A stretch of 64,000 nt of DNA from Iris pallida (lineage: Eukaryota; Streptophyta; Magnoliopsida; Asparagales; Iridaceae), in assembly GCA_029216955.1 (NCBI GenBank), contig JANAVB010010791.1, positions 8,326,868-8,390,867 of the forward strand, in the 5' to 3' direction. Both the position numbers and the translations under genes were made by a program. The notes below the pieces were generated by a model. It was not told where the DNA came from, did not search any database, and worked only from the letters and a program-made list of their open reading frames with translations. Of the stretch, positions 21,134 through 31,589 are shown piece after piece. Numbering within the stretch: the first letter of the stretch is position 1; the number at the start of each line of letters is the position of its first letter.

Positions 21134-21826
21134 ATCTTTCCTCCTTGGAAAATTTCGTCCTCGAAATTAAAGGGAGGGTAAGAGAATCAAACATATACGG
21201 GTACTACACCCGTAACTCAGGTCCAACAATAAGAATTTCTAAGGCAGTCGTGGATGAGACGGTTTAGGGACAAGTTTCATTTATGATATCATCCATATAG
21301 AAAAATACAAAAGCGAACCAAAGTACACGAGGTTGATCAGACCATCATGCACCGGTCCTGTTTAGACAATATATTAGTGGGTGCACCCAATAAAATACTG
21401 TCATGATCAAGCTTGATAAAGAAATAGCTTGCAAAACTAGGCTAACTTTGCAGCATCAGTCAAGTTAGAACGAAAGGATAAAAAATAGGAGTTATGGAAT
21501 GACTCAAATTTTCTGATCTTCTTCTCACCTCTGACTACGCTTGCTACTGGTTTCTCTGGCACTGAAAGGTTGAGTCCAATCTTCAGCTCTGAATTATCCA
21601 AATTGTGACTCGGATCCGGAATATAGCGTCTGAGCTATGATACGTAGAAGACGTTGTGCACACTCTCAAGGTTAGCTGGTAGAGCTAACCGGTACGTTAC
21701 TTTTCCAACTCGTCTTAAAACTTCAAATGGCCTGATGTACCTGGCCTCAATTTCCAGCTCTGTCAAAACTGATTGTTCCTCTGGTAGGAGAAAACTTCAC
21801 ATAAATGCTATCTCCTTCTTCAAACT
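21134..21826 (-). pseudogene. Element C polypurine tract, leader-side tail and integrase C-terminus
   Basis: At 21134-21180 is the conserved 3' end of chromoviruses (minus strand: CGAGGACGAAATTTTCCAAGGAGGAAAGAT next to the LTR, polypurine AAGGAGGAAAGAT). Around 21480-21720 a minus-strand frame reads RLALPANLESVHNVF and YIPDPSHNLDNSEL and then a NLSVPEKPV segment, the usual link to a C-terminal chromodomain. The chromodomain itself is not recognisable, and the frame has stops. 21180-21480 shows no ORF. Confidence 0.65.
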
Positions 21827-22847
21827 TCACTGGTCGACGACTACTATCAACCCAATGCTTCTGTCTGTCTTGGGCAATCCTGAGCTTACATTTACCTTCT
21901 CTACTGCATTAGTCACTATCTCTGGACCCAGCAGTACTCTTTCTCCTACGTCGTCCCATGGAAGTGGTGTACGGCAACGACGTCCATAGAGAGCTCCAAA
22001 TGGGGTCATACCAATGCTGGCTTGGTAGCTGTTGTCGTAAGAGAACTCTACCAAGTGTAAATGATCTTCCCAAGACCCTCCAAACTCCAATACGCAAAAT
22101 CTCAGTATGTCTTCAGGCGTCTGGATTGTCTTCTCTGATTGTCCATCTGTCTGGGAATGACAGGTAGAGCTGAACTTCAATTGTGTTCCCAAGCTGTCAT
22201 GCAAACTCTTCCAAAAGTGAGAGATAAATCTCGTATCTCTGTCAGATACAATACTTACCGGTACTCCATGAATCCGGTAGATGTGTCGCATGTATAGCGC
22301 GGCCAACTTCTCGGTAGATAAACTAACCTTGAAGGGGATAACGTGAGCTGACTTTGTCAGTCGGTCCACGATAACTCAAATGGCATCCTTCCCTCCTTGG
22401 GATCGAGGCAGTCCCGACACAAAATCTATTGTTATGTGCTCCCATTTCCACTCCGAAATGTCAAGCGGCTGTAATAGTCCTGCTGGTCTCTGCCTGCTAG
22501 CCTTCACTTGTTGACAAATTAAACATCTAGCAACATACCTGGCCACGTCTTTCTCCATTCCAAACCACCAAATAATGGTACGCATATCCCGATACATTTT
22601 GTTGACTCCAGGATGTATGGAATACTGCGACTGGTGCGCTTCTTGCATCAGCTCGTTCCTCAGTTCGCCAGTTGGTACACAAAGCCTCGTACCATTCTTC
22701 AGCACTCCGTCACTGGCGATTGAGAATCCTTCAAGTGTTCCTGCCAGCACTTGATCTCTAAGTTTGCAAAGTGTCTCGTCTTGAAACTGCGTCTCCTTGA
22801 TTTTGTCCATCAGACTCGAGCTCACTTGCAACTTCATCAACAATGAA
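21827..22847 (-). pseudogene. Element C integrase
   Basis: Blocks 22376-23005 (C-terminal two thirds) and 21827-22369. Zinc region: HQSQYSIHPGVNKMYRDM ... CLICQQVK. The core has ITIDFVSGLP (first Asp), IVSDRDTRF (second Asp) and DGQSEKTIQT (Glu). A stop after GGKDAI interrupts the core. It ends near the PWDDVGER segment. This is a Ty3/gypsy integrase that would direct insertion; the two frames prevent a single product. Confidence 0.88.
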
Positions 22848-23307
22848 TCAGCATCCAGCTCCTTCCTTCCAGACAGTATAATCTCCAGTCCAAGCTTCTC
22901 GATGTCCTTTAGCAGGTGCCGCTCCCTGGTCAAAACATCGCCATCGACTAAGTGCATCTGCGACCACATTAGCCTTACCCGGGTGGTACTGTAGATCGAT
23001 GCCAAAATCCTTCATCAGTTCCAGCCATCTTCTTTGCCTCATGTTCAGCTCCTTCGGAGTGAAAACATACTTCAGACTTTGGTGGTCTGTATATATTTTC
23101 ACTCTCTTTCCATATAGATAATGCTTCCATAGCTTCAAAGCAAAGATGACTGTCGCAAGCTCCAGATCATGTGTGGGATAGTTCTTCTCATGAGTCCGTA
23201 TTTGCCTAGATGCATAAGCAATCACTTTTCCATGTTGTTGAAGAACGCAACCCAATCCCTTTCCGGAAGCATCACTATAAATTGAGAAACTGCCGGTACC
23301 TGCGGCT
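22848..23307 (-). pseudogene. Element C RNase H
   Basis: Ty3-type RNase [16 protein letters not shown] (first Asp) just upstream of the open block 22848-23255, [13 protein letters not shown] (Glu), [11 protein letters not shown] (Asp), [12 protein letters not shown] (last Asp). The 77-bp duplication directly upstream puts it out of frame with RT. Confidence 0.85.
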
Positions 23308-23461
23308 AGCGCAAGTATCGGCGCCGTTGTAAGCCTCTTCTTCAGTTCCTCAAAAGCTGACTGGCAAGCTTCAGACCATATGATAGCGCAAGTATCGGCA
23401 CCGTTGTAAGCCTCTTTTTTAGTTCCTCAAAAGCTGACTGGCAAGCTTCAGACCATATGAA
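23308..23461. repeat. 77-bp tandem duplication inside element C pol
   Basis: AGCGCAAGTATCGGC at 23308 recurs at 23385, and the copies (23308-23384 and 23385-23461) differ at only a few bases. Because 77 is not a multiple of three, the duplication shifts the frame between RT and RNase H. Confidence 0.9.
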
Positions 23462-24420
23462 TTCCTCGTTCTTCCTGGTAAGCTTCGTCATTGGTTCAGC
23501 AATCTTGGAGAAATCCTTCACAAACTTTCGGTAGTAGCCAGCTAAACCCAAAAAGCTTCTGATCTCTGCAACCGAGCTTGGTGCAGTCCACTTCTCAATA
23601 GCAGCTATCTTCTTTGGATCCATCAAAATTCCTTTTCCTGTGACAACATGGCCCAAAAATTCCACTTTGTCTAAAAAGAATTCGCATTTGGATAGCTTAC
23701 CATAGAGCTTCTCCTTCCTCAAGGTGCTCAGCACTTTCCTCAGGTGCTCTTCATGTTCTTCCTCCGTCTTCGAGTAGATCAGTATGTCATCGATGAAGAC
23801 AACAATAAACTGATCCAGGTATTCATAGAAAACCTTGTTCATGAGGTTCATGAATACTACGGGAGCATTCGTCAGTCCAAACGGCATGACCAAGAATTTA
23901 AATTACCCATACTTGGTGTTGAGCGCCGTCTTGGAAATATCCTCCTTTCTGACCTTGATTTGATGGTAGCCTGATCTGAGATCTATCTTTGAAAATACCT
24001 TGGCTCCACTCAGTTGATCAGACAGGTTGTCGATCCGGGGCAGGGGGTACTTGTTCTTGATGGTGATATTGTTCAGCGCCCGGTAGTCGATGTACATCCG
24101 TACTGTTCCGTCCTTCTTGTGTACTAACAAGACAGACGCTCCCTAGGATGAAGTTCCATCCTGGATAAATCCTAGAGCCTTCATTGATCTGGTCTTTTAT
24201 CTTCTTGGCCTCCTTCGGGTTGACTCTATAGTGTCCCTTTTTGAAATAGGGAAAGAGCCGGGGACTTGGTCAATGGTGAACTCTATGTCTAGGTCTGGGG
24301 TAATCTGGGAAGACTATCAGGGAAAACATCTGCCATAAAGGTGTAACTAAGAAGTTTATTCATGTGAAGAATTACAGCAAAAACTCTTATGATTGATCTA
24401 AGGACATCCTGTTATAACTT
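23462..24420 (-). pseudogene. Element C reverse transcriptase
   Basis: Blocks 23903-24130 and 23342-23893 in one frame, with a single stop between KYG and the MPFGLTNAP motif. Visible motifs: [59 protein letters not shown], catalytic FIDD ([12 protein letters not shown]), [26 protein letters not shown]. At its N-terminal side (24131-24300) a frame with YRVNPKEAKKIKDQI continues RT. Between it and gag only about 200 bp remain, so the protease is missing. Confidence 0.9.
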
Positions 24421-24459
24421 CTTATAACAATAGATAATGCTATTCAGCAGTCCTAGGTA

Positions 24460-25227
24460 TTAATCCTCATGGCTCTGGCTCTTGTACGAGCAGTCTCCAA
24501 CTGCTTCATCTTCTTCTATGATCCTCGAGTCTGCATCATGCCCTTCTACAATGGGTGTAGGAGGCAAGGTCTGCTCGATAGGAAGAGAGTCCCTAGGTTG
24601 CGGCGTAGCAGGTGTTGCTGGGATAGGCGCTCTGGTATAATGGGGAGATAAGAGGCAGTTCTTTACCCGATGTTCAGCGGATCCACATGCCAAACATTGT
24701 CCCAATCTCTTGCGGCAACTAACGGCCTGATGACCAGGCCTCTTGTAGTAGTCATAAGCCAATAGCCTCTTACGACAAGACTGCCGAAAAGTAGAGTACT
24801 TGATGGGACCCAAATATCTTCTAGATTCAGGGGTATACCTCCTAGGGTGAGGTTCCGCTCCAACTTGGTTGGAGATAGCTATGGCTACATCATTGACGTT
24901 CTTCATGACTTCTCTCGTGATATCCATCTGTTCCAGCTGGGCTTCAGCTTGAGCCTTCTGGGACTCCACGATTTCTTGAAGTAGGACAACCATTTGGAAG
25001 GTGTTCGCTGGTACTGGTGGAGCATCAGGAATGGGTACTTCTTCAAGGAAATGCAACTCAGTTTGAGAAGAGGTAGGATCCGCCGGTGTAGTAAAAACTT
25101 CACTGGATGCATTATGGGGACGGTCAACCAGCTGCGAGGGAGAATACCCTGGACTTGGTTGAGGAGATAGGGTATGATCCGGAGACGACACCTCATCACC
25201 AGCAAGATTGGTCTTGTCAATGGCCAT
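24460..25227 (-). CDS. Element C gag remnant with CCHC zinc knuckle, capsid deleted
   Basis: 255-codon intact ORF starting MAIDKTNLAGDE. The N-terminal part is Ser/Pro-rich, residues 70-120 are helical (VVLLQEIVESQKAQAEAQLE), and the C-terminal part has the knuckle CLACGSAEHRVKNC at residues 178-191 (C-X2-C-X4-H-X4-C). The large capsid domain that normally lies between is absent: the frame passes from AISNQVGAEPHPRRYTPE directly towards the knuckle. The open frame survived the deletion. It would bind nucleic acid but could not build a particle. Confidence 0.7.
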   Translation of the reverse strand: MAIDKTNLAGDEVSSPDHTLSPQPSPGYSPSQLVDRPHNASSEVFTTPADPTSSQTELHFLEEVPIPDAPPVPANTFQMVVLLQEIVESQKAQAEAQLEQMDITREVMKNVNDVAIAISNQVGAEPHPRRYTPESRRYLGPIKYSTFRQSCRKRLLAYDYYKRPGHQAVSCRKRLGQCLACGSAEHRVKNCLLSPHYTRAPIPATPATPQPRDSLPIEQTLPPTPIVEGHDADSRIIEEDEAVGDCSYKSQSHED

Positions 25228-25385
25228 TCTCTGGAAGGTTTAGGATGCACACACAAGCAAGGTAGCCTACCAGTCTATAATCAAACAAAAATATTTATTT
25301 ATATAATTCGGGCCTATGTTGTGACAAATCAATGTTCTAGTGTTCTAATTGTTTCTAGGTATGTTTTCCTAAGTTGTTGTTCGGA

Positions 25386-25411
25386 CCTGCATGGGCCACC
25401 ACTAAAAACAT
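25386..25411 (-). other. Conserved leader block beside element C 5' LTR
   Basis: Minus strand TTTTAGTGGTGGCCCATGCA next to the LTR. The same block follows element D's LTR (56185-56211). It stands where a tRNA-iMet site (TGGTATCAGAGC) is expected in chromoviruses, but no such site is present. It is either an unusual primer site or the remnant after a shared deletion. Confidence 0.5.
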
Positions 25412-28355
25412 GTCACGACCCGATCCCAAATAATTGGGTCGAACCGGATCATGCCCAGCCTGCACCGTTGTTGAGACGGCGGCAGTAAGCTGTTCCATTA
25501 GCAGGTAATCCACAACAACATCTATATTTGCCACAACTCAAAATTCGGGAAATAAAACTTTATTAAACATTTGAAATAAGTACAACTGGAATGTGAAAGA
25601 ACTAAATTAAAAACCTGAAATCAAATTACAAATTTCTAAAATAACAAATCTAGAAACAGAAAATCTAGCTAAGCGTTCGACTCGCCGGCCTCAAGTCCTG
25701 CGTCCTCCAACAGAGTACAGAACCGGGTCATATTAGCTGTTGTATAGTATAACAGCTCAGCATCCTCAATGTTCCCTAAAAATGTTATATCCAGTCAGGA
25801 GGGAGTAAAGTACAATTCATGCTAATTTGACAATTAAAATAATAATAGAATCATGCACTTTTAAACAATTTGAAGTAAACAGTTTTTTAGCAGTAAAACA
25901 GTGTGATTTGAATAGGCAATGAATATGACCGGCTTGGGTTGTACAGTTGTATCCTATTGATACGATTCGGCTTATCCCTGTGTGTAAGAGGGGTAATCTA
26001 ATACTGGCCTAAGTTATTGTTTTGGATGTGTTCATAATCATTACACTACTCCCCCAGTCCCCAAACAGTTACAGTAGTTACAGTCAGTGCTCTCAGAGAG
26101 AGTTCCGTGTTGCATCGTGGTTTAAACTTGCATTAAAACAATTACTAAATAATTGTAAATTAACACAAAATGTACTTGCCTCAAATGAACTGGACTGGAA
26201 AGTTGGAGACTTCGAGATAGAAATTCAGAATCGTCCTCGAATTCCTACATTCGAGAAATTGACTCAGAACCAGGATTACCAATCTAACTACGATAGTTGA
26301 AATCTCTAATTGTGTCCTAATCCATTTTAATTCTTTAATAATAAAACAAACAGAATTACGATTATCGGTGCGTTGAATTTATAACGAGAGAAAGATCGTT
26401 TAAACTTTGTATTTTAGAAAACCCGTCGATACCAAATTATTTGATTAAAACTTGTATTTTAGTAACTATAAATATAAAACTAAATTTCTTATTTTTAGTG
26501 AGAAATACATGATCGTTAGTTAATATTAAAACTTGTAGATTTTATGTGAGAAAAACTTATTAATTTTTATATGAAAATAACTTTTATCCGATTTATTCGT
26601 ATGCTACAAAAACTCGCAGAATCAGCAAATAACCAAAAATCCTACACTACCAAATTACAGTTACAGAATCAACAACCAGCTGGGCTTATGCCCATTACAA
26701 TTTATTTACATAAATTGAAATAAGACAAGAACGGTCGTTAGTTCTAAACTTCCTATAAATTAAATATGAATAAAATAAATAATAAATTAAATTAAATAAT
26801 AACTAGTCTCAGATATGGTCCAATCGTCAACTAGGCTAATGCATCAACGTCCGGGCGAGGTCGGCTTCGTTTGCACTTAGCCGGGGACCATTGACCGATA
26901 CGGTCGTCGCCCAAAAATCCAAAATATTTAATCTATATTTCCGAAATCCATTTTAAAATCATTTTTAAAATATAATTAAATTTACGAAAAAATTCGGCAG
27001 CATTTCCTCTGTTTTTAGTCAACCCAAAAACTGGGAAATATGCCAACATTTTCCTACAAATCCCAAACCAGGGAATCCCAAAATATATATACATAAAAAT
27101 AACCATAACAATCCACAGATTAATTCGGAACGACCCGAACCAAGTTCGGAAGTCCGAATCCAACCAAAACATTCACAGCACAATACCAAAAAAATTCGAA
27201 AACCCAAAATATATCGAAATCCATTTTCCGAAAAGTTTCGGAAAAGAAAAACAACCAACAAAACCTTTTCGAAGGTTCCGAAATTACGACGTCGCTAAAA
27301 GTCGAATTCCCGGAAGGGAATCGGGGGCCAATCTCATCACAGACTAAAGAAAATGGAACGGGACAGGAGTTATACCTTGGGTTGCTCGGCTAGAGCTCTC
27401 AGATGATATAAAGAAAGAATAATCACGGACAGCAGGAGAATTCGTCGGGACAGCAGGTCGAAGACACGAGAACTGCGTAAACCACGGAACAACGGAACGG
27501 TTCGGGAACCGCAGCGGGTCTCGGAAAGCGGACATCAGCAGAATCGCTGGAGGTAGGACAGAGGGGAGTAGCCGAGAGGGGTTCTGCCGACGAAGGGGCT
27601 CGGCAAGGGGCGCTGGGGACCGGGGCATCAGGGTCGGACGCCGGAGGGTCGCACCGGGGAAGGGCGCTGGGAACCGGGTCCGTGCCGGAGCGCCGGGGGA
27701 GCGCTGGAAGGGGAAGGCCGAGCGGCAGCGGGGCGCGGGCGGAGGGGGTCGTCCAGAGGTGCGCCGGGCGGGAGGAGGCCGGCGTCGGGGTGGGGCGGCC
27801 GGGCTAGGGGGCTCCGGCGAAGAGCGTCGCTGGGAGGAGGCCGGCGTCGGGGTCCGCACGGAGGTGCGCCGGGAAGGTCGCGGCCTAAGGGTGCCGCTGG
27901 GAGCTTCGGGAGGGAAGAGGGTTTAAGGGATTTTAGTTCTTTGTGAAAGAGAGAGAGTGAGGAGGTTGCTTTCTTAGGAAGAGTAGAGAGTGATGGTTCT
28001 GTGAGGAAGTGTTTTGAGAAAGGGGAGTTATAAGGAGGTGGGGTGGTGGTTTGAGTGATGTGGAGTAAAGATGGGAGAGAGGTAAACGTGGAGTGAAAGG
28101 AGGAGAGGGGTGTGTGCTGGTCCTTCGTGGACCAGCTCAAAGCTTTTATTATTATTATTATTTTTAATAGTAAGAATTTAGAATTTCCAAAATAAAAGGA
28201 TTGGGTCTGGGTTTGGGAGTCGGGTTCGGGCTCGGGTCTGGGTCAGCACCCAAAAACCATATTAATTCTTGAAATTAATTTTAAAACTCAATAAATTTAC
28301 TCTAATTATAACAATAATGATAAATAATAATTACACTACAAAACTGGATTTCACA
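25412..28355 (-). repeat. Element C 5' LTR
   Basis: 2944 bp, partner of 18189-21133 with few differences by eye. A TTATAA near 28028 on the minus strand, followed by a CT-rich leader, is a plausible promoter, giving a short U3 of about 330 bp and a long R/U5 that holds the GC island (27540-27905). Confidence 0.95.
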
Positions 28356-28360
28356 ATAGC
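28356..28360. repeat. Target-site duplication of element C, right (ATAGC)
   Basis: Second copy of ATAGC, directly followed by CCTGACATGGACTTCC of element B's LTR. Confidence 0.95.
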
Positions 28361-28796
28361 CCTGACATGGACTTCCCGCGTAAAGTGGCTAAAAATAGCC
28401 TTGAGCGTAAAATGTAGCCCAAATAAACTTTATGCACACGTCAACTTTTGAGCGTAAAAACTCATATAGTCTCCATGCGTAAAAGAAGTCATATTGTGAG
28501 CGTAAAATAGCTCAATCCACATACTAAACGACAACATTGGTCTCTGTGTAAAATAAATCTCTTCGAATTCTGTGTTGTACGCTATCAGTAAATCTTCATG
28601 TCAGACTTTGCATTAAATGCATGACTTGACAGCTTTGTCCAGCGTAAAGTGGTTAGCTTATCTCTGGCGTAAAACCACTGGCTTGACCCTGGCGTAAAGT
28701 GATTAGTCTGTCCTTGGCGTAAAATAGATCATTTTGAGTGGAATACTCTATCTCTTTGACTTAGTCTATGAAGCACACATTTTTTACGCTCCTACA
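28361..28796 (-). repeat. Element B 5' LTR, U3-side part
   Basis: 436 bp matching 5361-5796 with about six differences by eye. Together with 17544-18188 it gives 1081 bp, the exact length of the 3' LTR. Ends in TACGCTCCTACA. Confidence 0.95.
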
Positions 28797-28801
28797 ATCC
28801 C
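28797..28801. repeat. Target-site duplication of element B, right (ATCCC)
   Basis: ATCCC following B's CA terminus; pair of 4711-4715. Confidence 0.95.
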
Positions 28802-29929
28802 CATCTTCTGAAGCTCATCTTTATGTGAGATGGTGTCGAGACGAACGACCAGGGAATCAATTATAACCTGTTGATTGAGCAGCTATTGGGAAACGGCTGC
28901 TAAACGGTTGTCAGCATCGTTGGCGAAGGACCACCTCCAGCATTTGTAAGATTTGGAGGAGGCACAACGAAATGATACTCCTTTTGTAGTGAAGGAGGGT
29001 TGTTGCTGTGAACCAGACTAGCGTAGGCCGAGACATTTTGGTGAGGTGGAGGAACAGCCCCAGCAGCTTGAACCGCCATGATACTGGTAATTATATCAAT
29101 GATCTTGGCGAATGCTATTTCAAGACCCTCTAGCCATTTGCTGGTCTGAATACTGCCTTCTTCAGTCCTTTTTCTGTCTGCCATATATGTAGATAACATG
29201 CGAGGATGAACAGAGAAAATAGAACAACTGGTGATACTGTCTGACTTCGAGTAGACAAGTCCTTCATCTTCAGGTAGAGGAGGTAGATAGTCGCCATAAG
29301 ATTCGAAGGGATTGCCGTCCTCTGGAAGGCTACCACCAGTGTGGAGGTCATCCGCTTCACACTCTGAGGGAATACTACCCCCAGCTTGGGAGCTTCGTCG
29401 TCCATATGGAATCTTGCCTTTGACCGAGTACCCATATAGACTCCTTCAGATGTGACAGCCTGCTGGCCATCAGTTGGTAGGCTTCTTCTTCTTCTTCTCG
29501 CAGAGCTGAAAGAGAAAGTTGGGTTGGTGGTCCACCATCTTTGATATGGGCTTCCGTAAGGGGGACCCCATGAAGCCATGTTGGATAAAACACACAGTGG
29601 CTTTTTATCGTCAAAGAAGTACAGCCGCCGAAACACGGTCTTTCTCTGAGGCACTCTTGTTGCTTTTGAGCAGCAACAATTGATAACAATACTAGTGCAC
29701 AGATGTGCACTATGAATTGTTATGTCCTTCCTCGCTTTACGCTTATGATTTATCATGTCGCAAAAGTCAGCGGAAGAGAGTTTTGCCTTACAACCCATGT
29801 TGCATGCATCGTCGCGCTTTGTATGCGGGTTCGTAAGGAGAGTTAGCGCATCTAGACTTAGTTGACGTACAGGGGCAACCCCCACACCTAAGTTCTATGA
29901 TGTCCTTGAAGACAGCCCCGTGCTATACG

Positions 29930-30150
29930 CATTGGGGCCTGTCTTTTTGCTATGGGCGCATAGGCCTTGGAGACTGGCCTTGGGCGCATGCTTTTTGCCA
30001 GCATGCCTGAGCCTCCTTGATGTGGGTGCATAGTATAAATCCAGTGAGCCTGGGTGCATGACCCTGGATGCCCAGCCTGCTGAAGACAAAAGTATTCTGG
30101 TTGGGGTCATGCGCCCAAACACTCCCTTTGGCGCATGGCTTTGGGCACAT
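29930..30150. repeat. GGGCGCAT-rich coding stretch in element A gag
   Basis: Several copies of GGGCGCAT and close variants (TGGGTGCAT, GGCGCATGG, ATGCGCCC) within 220 bp. The same motif builds the tandem repeats of A's LTR. It occupies the same place in gag as the GCGTAAA repeats of B and E. Confidence 0.75.
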
Positions 30151-30625
30151 GCTTGGTGGAGCAGCGCTGTTTTCTTCCAGTTTTGCTTCCTTCGTTTGTG
30201 AGCCTCGCCGGGTTTGCCCAGAGTGTCGCACACCCCGATTCTTGGTATCGTAGTATTTTTCTCTGCCAAGTCTCGAGCATCGAACACTCTATTGCTGGTT
30301 GTGCAGAAAAAAAGTCACGAGGCTAGCAGAGCCCGGAATGGTGTGAGCCTTCTCCATTTGGGGAACTTCTGTGGCAGAGTCATGCGCCCATGTGACAGAG
30401 TCCTCCAGTTGCATATCTGCTATGATACTAGCAGGATATGCACAGCGAGCCTTCGGATGCCAAGTCATGCGAGACTTGTTTGGCTTCGCTGATTTTAAGG
30501 GAGTAGAGCCATCCCTCGAGAGCATCTCTTCGAACGCCTGCTGATCGAACTTTACGATCAGCATCTTCTGAGTGCTCTCTACTTTGTCGGTATCGAATTA
30601 CGTCACCACCTTCTCATCAAAGGAA

Positions 30626-30641
30626 AAGGTAGTCCTCGCCA
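30626..30641 (-). other. Primer-binding site of element A
   Basis: Minus strand TGGCGAGGACTACC, four bases inside the LTR. The TGGCGA start is shared with B; the rest differs, so a different or mutated tRNA primer is likely. Confidence 0.6.
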
Positions 30642-30945
30642 TTTTTGTGGACATACAAAAAAAGAAGAAGAAAATGTTGTCTTTTTTTTATTGGCGCAAG
30701 GCACCACAAATCGAGTACGCCTGAGAGATCCTGCACTGAGTATCCCCGAGTACAAAAAAGAATTCTGGGGAATGGGACGGTGGAGATCGAGTGCCAGTTG
30801 CTCCTTTACTCCGTTGACACTCCGATTACAAAAGTGGGAGAAATCCTAAGAAAATTGCTAACTCTCGGCTCACTGGCAAGAAGTGCAGCAATTTGGCTCT
30901 TGAAAATGCTCTTCATTCTGTGTTTTGAAGAGGGATGAGGCCCCC

Positions 30946-30953
30946 CTTTTATA
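30946..30953 (-). promoter_or_regulatory. TATA box of element A LTR
   Basis: Minus-strand CTATAAAAGGGGGGCC context; classic plant TATA box in the LTR. Confidence 0.7.
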
Positions 30954-31242
30954 GTCGTTCTTGAGCTAGAATGATGTTTGCGCCCACATGAAGAAAACAC
31001 ACTGGTTTTCATGTGGGCACATAGTCCTGCCTTGGGCGCATAGAGTGTAGGCGCATGTAGGCTACGAGATCGTGGGTTGGTCGTGGTGTTGACGTGGTCG
31101 CATGCTTCGGTGCACGACTACTCGTGGAGACTGACGTGGTCGTGCGCTTCGGTGCATGTTTTGATCATGGCTTTGACCGAGTCAGGCTTGGGCGCATAGC
31201 CATGTCTCAGGCTATGCGCCCTCCTTTTGGGGAAGCTAGTCT

Positions 31243-31385
31243 TGGGCGCATAGAGCTTCAGTTGCTGGGTGCATGGAGCTTCACTGGCTGGGCGCATAGA
31301 GCTTCACTGGCTGGGCGCATAGAGCTTCAATGGATGGTCGCATATAGCTTCACTGGCTTGGGCGCATGGGGCTTCATTGCTGAAA
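31243..31385. repeat. GGGCGCATAGAGCTTCACTGGCT minisatellite in element A LTR
   Basis: About six imperfect units of 23-27 bp, each holding GGGCGCATAGAGCTTCA or a near variant. Isolated GGGCGCAT copies lie upstream (31034, 31048, 31190). It is in U3 near the 5' end of the LTR. Confidence 0.85.
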
Positions 31386-31589
31386 TTTTTTCATGCTTCT
31401 ACATCAACCTCTCTCCAAAGCTCTTTTCTTCAAATCCTAACTCTAGAAACAGTGCTCCTCCTCCTTCCAAACTTGGAATTTCAAGGTTTTTGGAGATTGT
31501 CTTCAACTCTACTTTATTATTTTGAGGTATAAATACTTGTTCTCCATCTACTCTTCAATTATTGCTTTGCTTTTAGTTATCATACAGCT

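Larger units (their letters stand above)
18189..28355 (-). mobile_element. Element C, Tekay/Del-type chromovirus (Ty3/gypsy)
   Basis: 10.2-kb minus-strand element with 2945- and 2944-bp LTRs and only 4.28 kb of internal DNA, placed in B's 5' LTR. Pol order RT-RNase H-integrase, the GxxYRLALP/VHNVFYVS chain at the integrase C-terminus and the polypurine context (TTTCGAGGACGAAATTTTCC) are typical of chromoviruses of the Tekay/Del branch. Protease and capsid are missing and frames are broken, so it is a deletion derivative mobilised before or damaged after insertion. LTRs are very similar, so insertion is recent, and it must be younger than B. Confidence 0.92.
4716..28796 (-). mobile_element. 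Element B, Tat-clade Ty3/gypsy, complete but interrupted
   Basis: Full minus-strand element: 3' LTR 4716-5796, internal region 5797-17543, 5' LTR 17544-28796 split by element C. Without C the element is about 13.9 kb and both LTRs are 1081 bp. Next to the 5' LTR is the primer site TGGCGACTCTGCTGGG, and next to the 3' LTR the polypurine tract GAAGGGGGTCT. Gag-protease-RT-RNase H-archaeal RNase H-integrase identifies the Tat clade. By eye the LTRs differ at about 2.5-3% of sites, nearly all transitions, so insertion is fairly recent. Stops in gag, RT and integrase make it non-autonomous now. Confidence 0.95.
28802..30641 (-). pseudogene. Element A gag N-terminal half
   Basis: Broken blocks at 30289-30564, 29895-30287, 29130-29885 and 28900-29199. 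The presumed start is the ATG at 30641 on the primer site (MARTTFSFDEK..., compare MATLLGTTFSSDE in B), stopped after 14 codons. The next block, LIVKFDQQAFEEML, matches LVVQFDPTAYEEML in B. Further on, SWGPPYGSPYQR ... EGVYMGTRSKA corresponds to the MASHTNRG ... EGVYQNTR island. The middle (29930-30150) is filled with GGGCGCAT repeats where B and E have GCGTAAA repeats. The frame at 28802 matches the capsid block left of B. Confidence 0.8.
28802..31403 (-). mobile_element. Element A, 5' portion
   Basis: The part of A right of the B insertion: the 5' LTR (30646-31403), primer site and the N-terminal half of gag. Continues at 4715. Confidence 0.9.
30646..31403 (-). repeat. Element A 5' LTR
   Basis: 758 bp. 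The left end TGTGGACATAC is fixed by the primer site. The right end is inferred from homology: minus strand TGTAGAAGCATGAAAAAAT resembles the LTR starts of B and E (TGTAGGAGCGTAAAA). A TATA box (TATAAAAG, minus strand, 30946-30953) lies inside. Its partner is outside the window, so the right border is not proven by a target duplication. Confidence 0.75.

Noticed and set aside
29685..29715. AGTGCAC...GTGCACT inverted repeat in element A gag as a regulatory hairpin
   Set aside because: Only seven-base arms; not present in B or E, so no support beyond chance.
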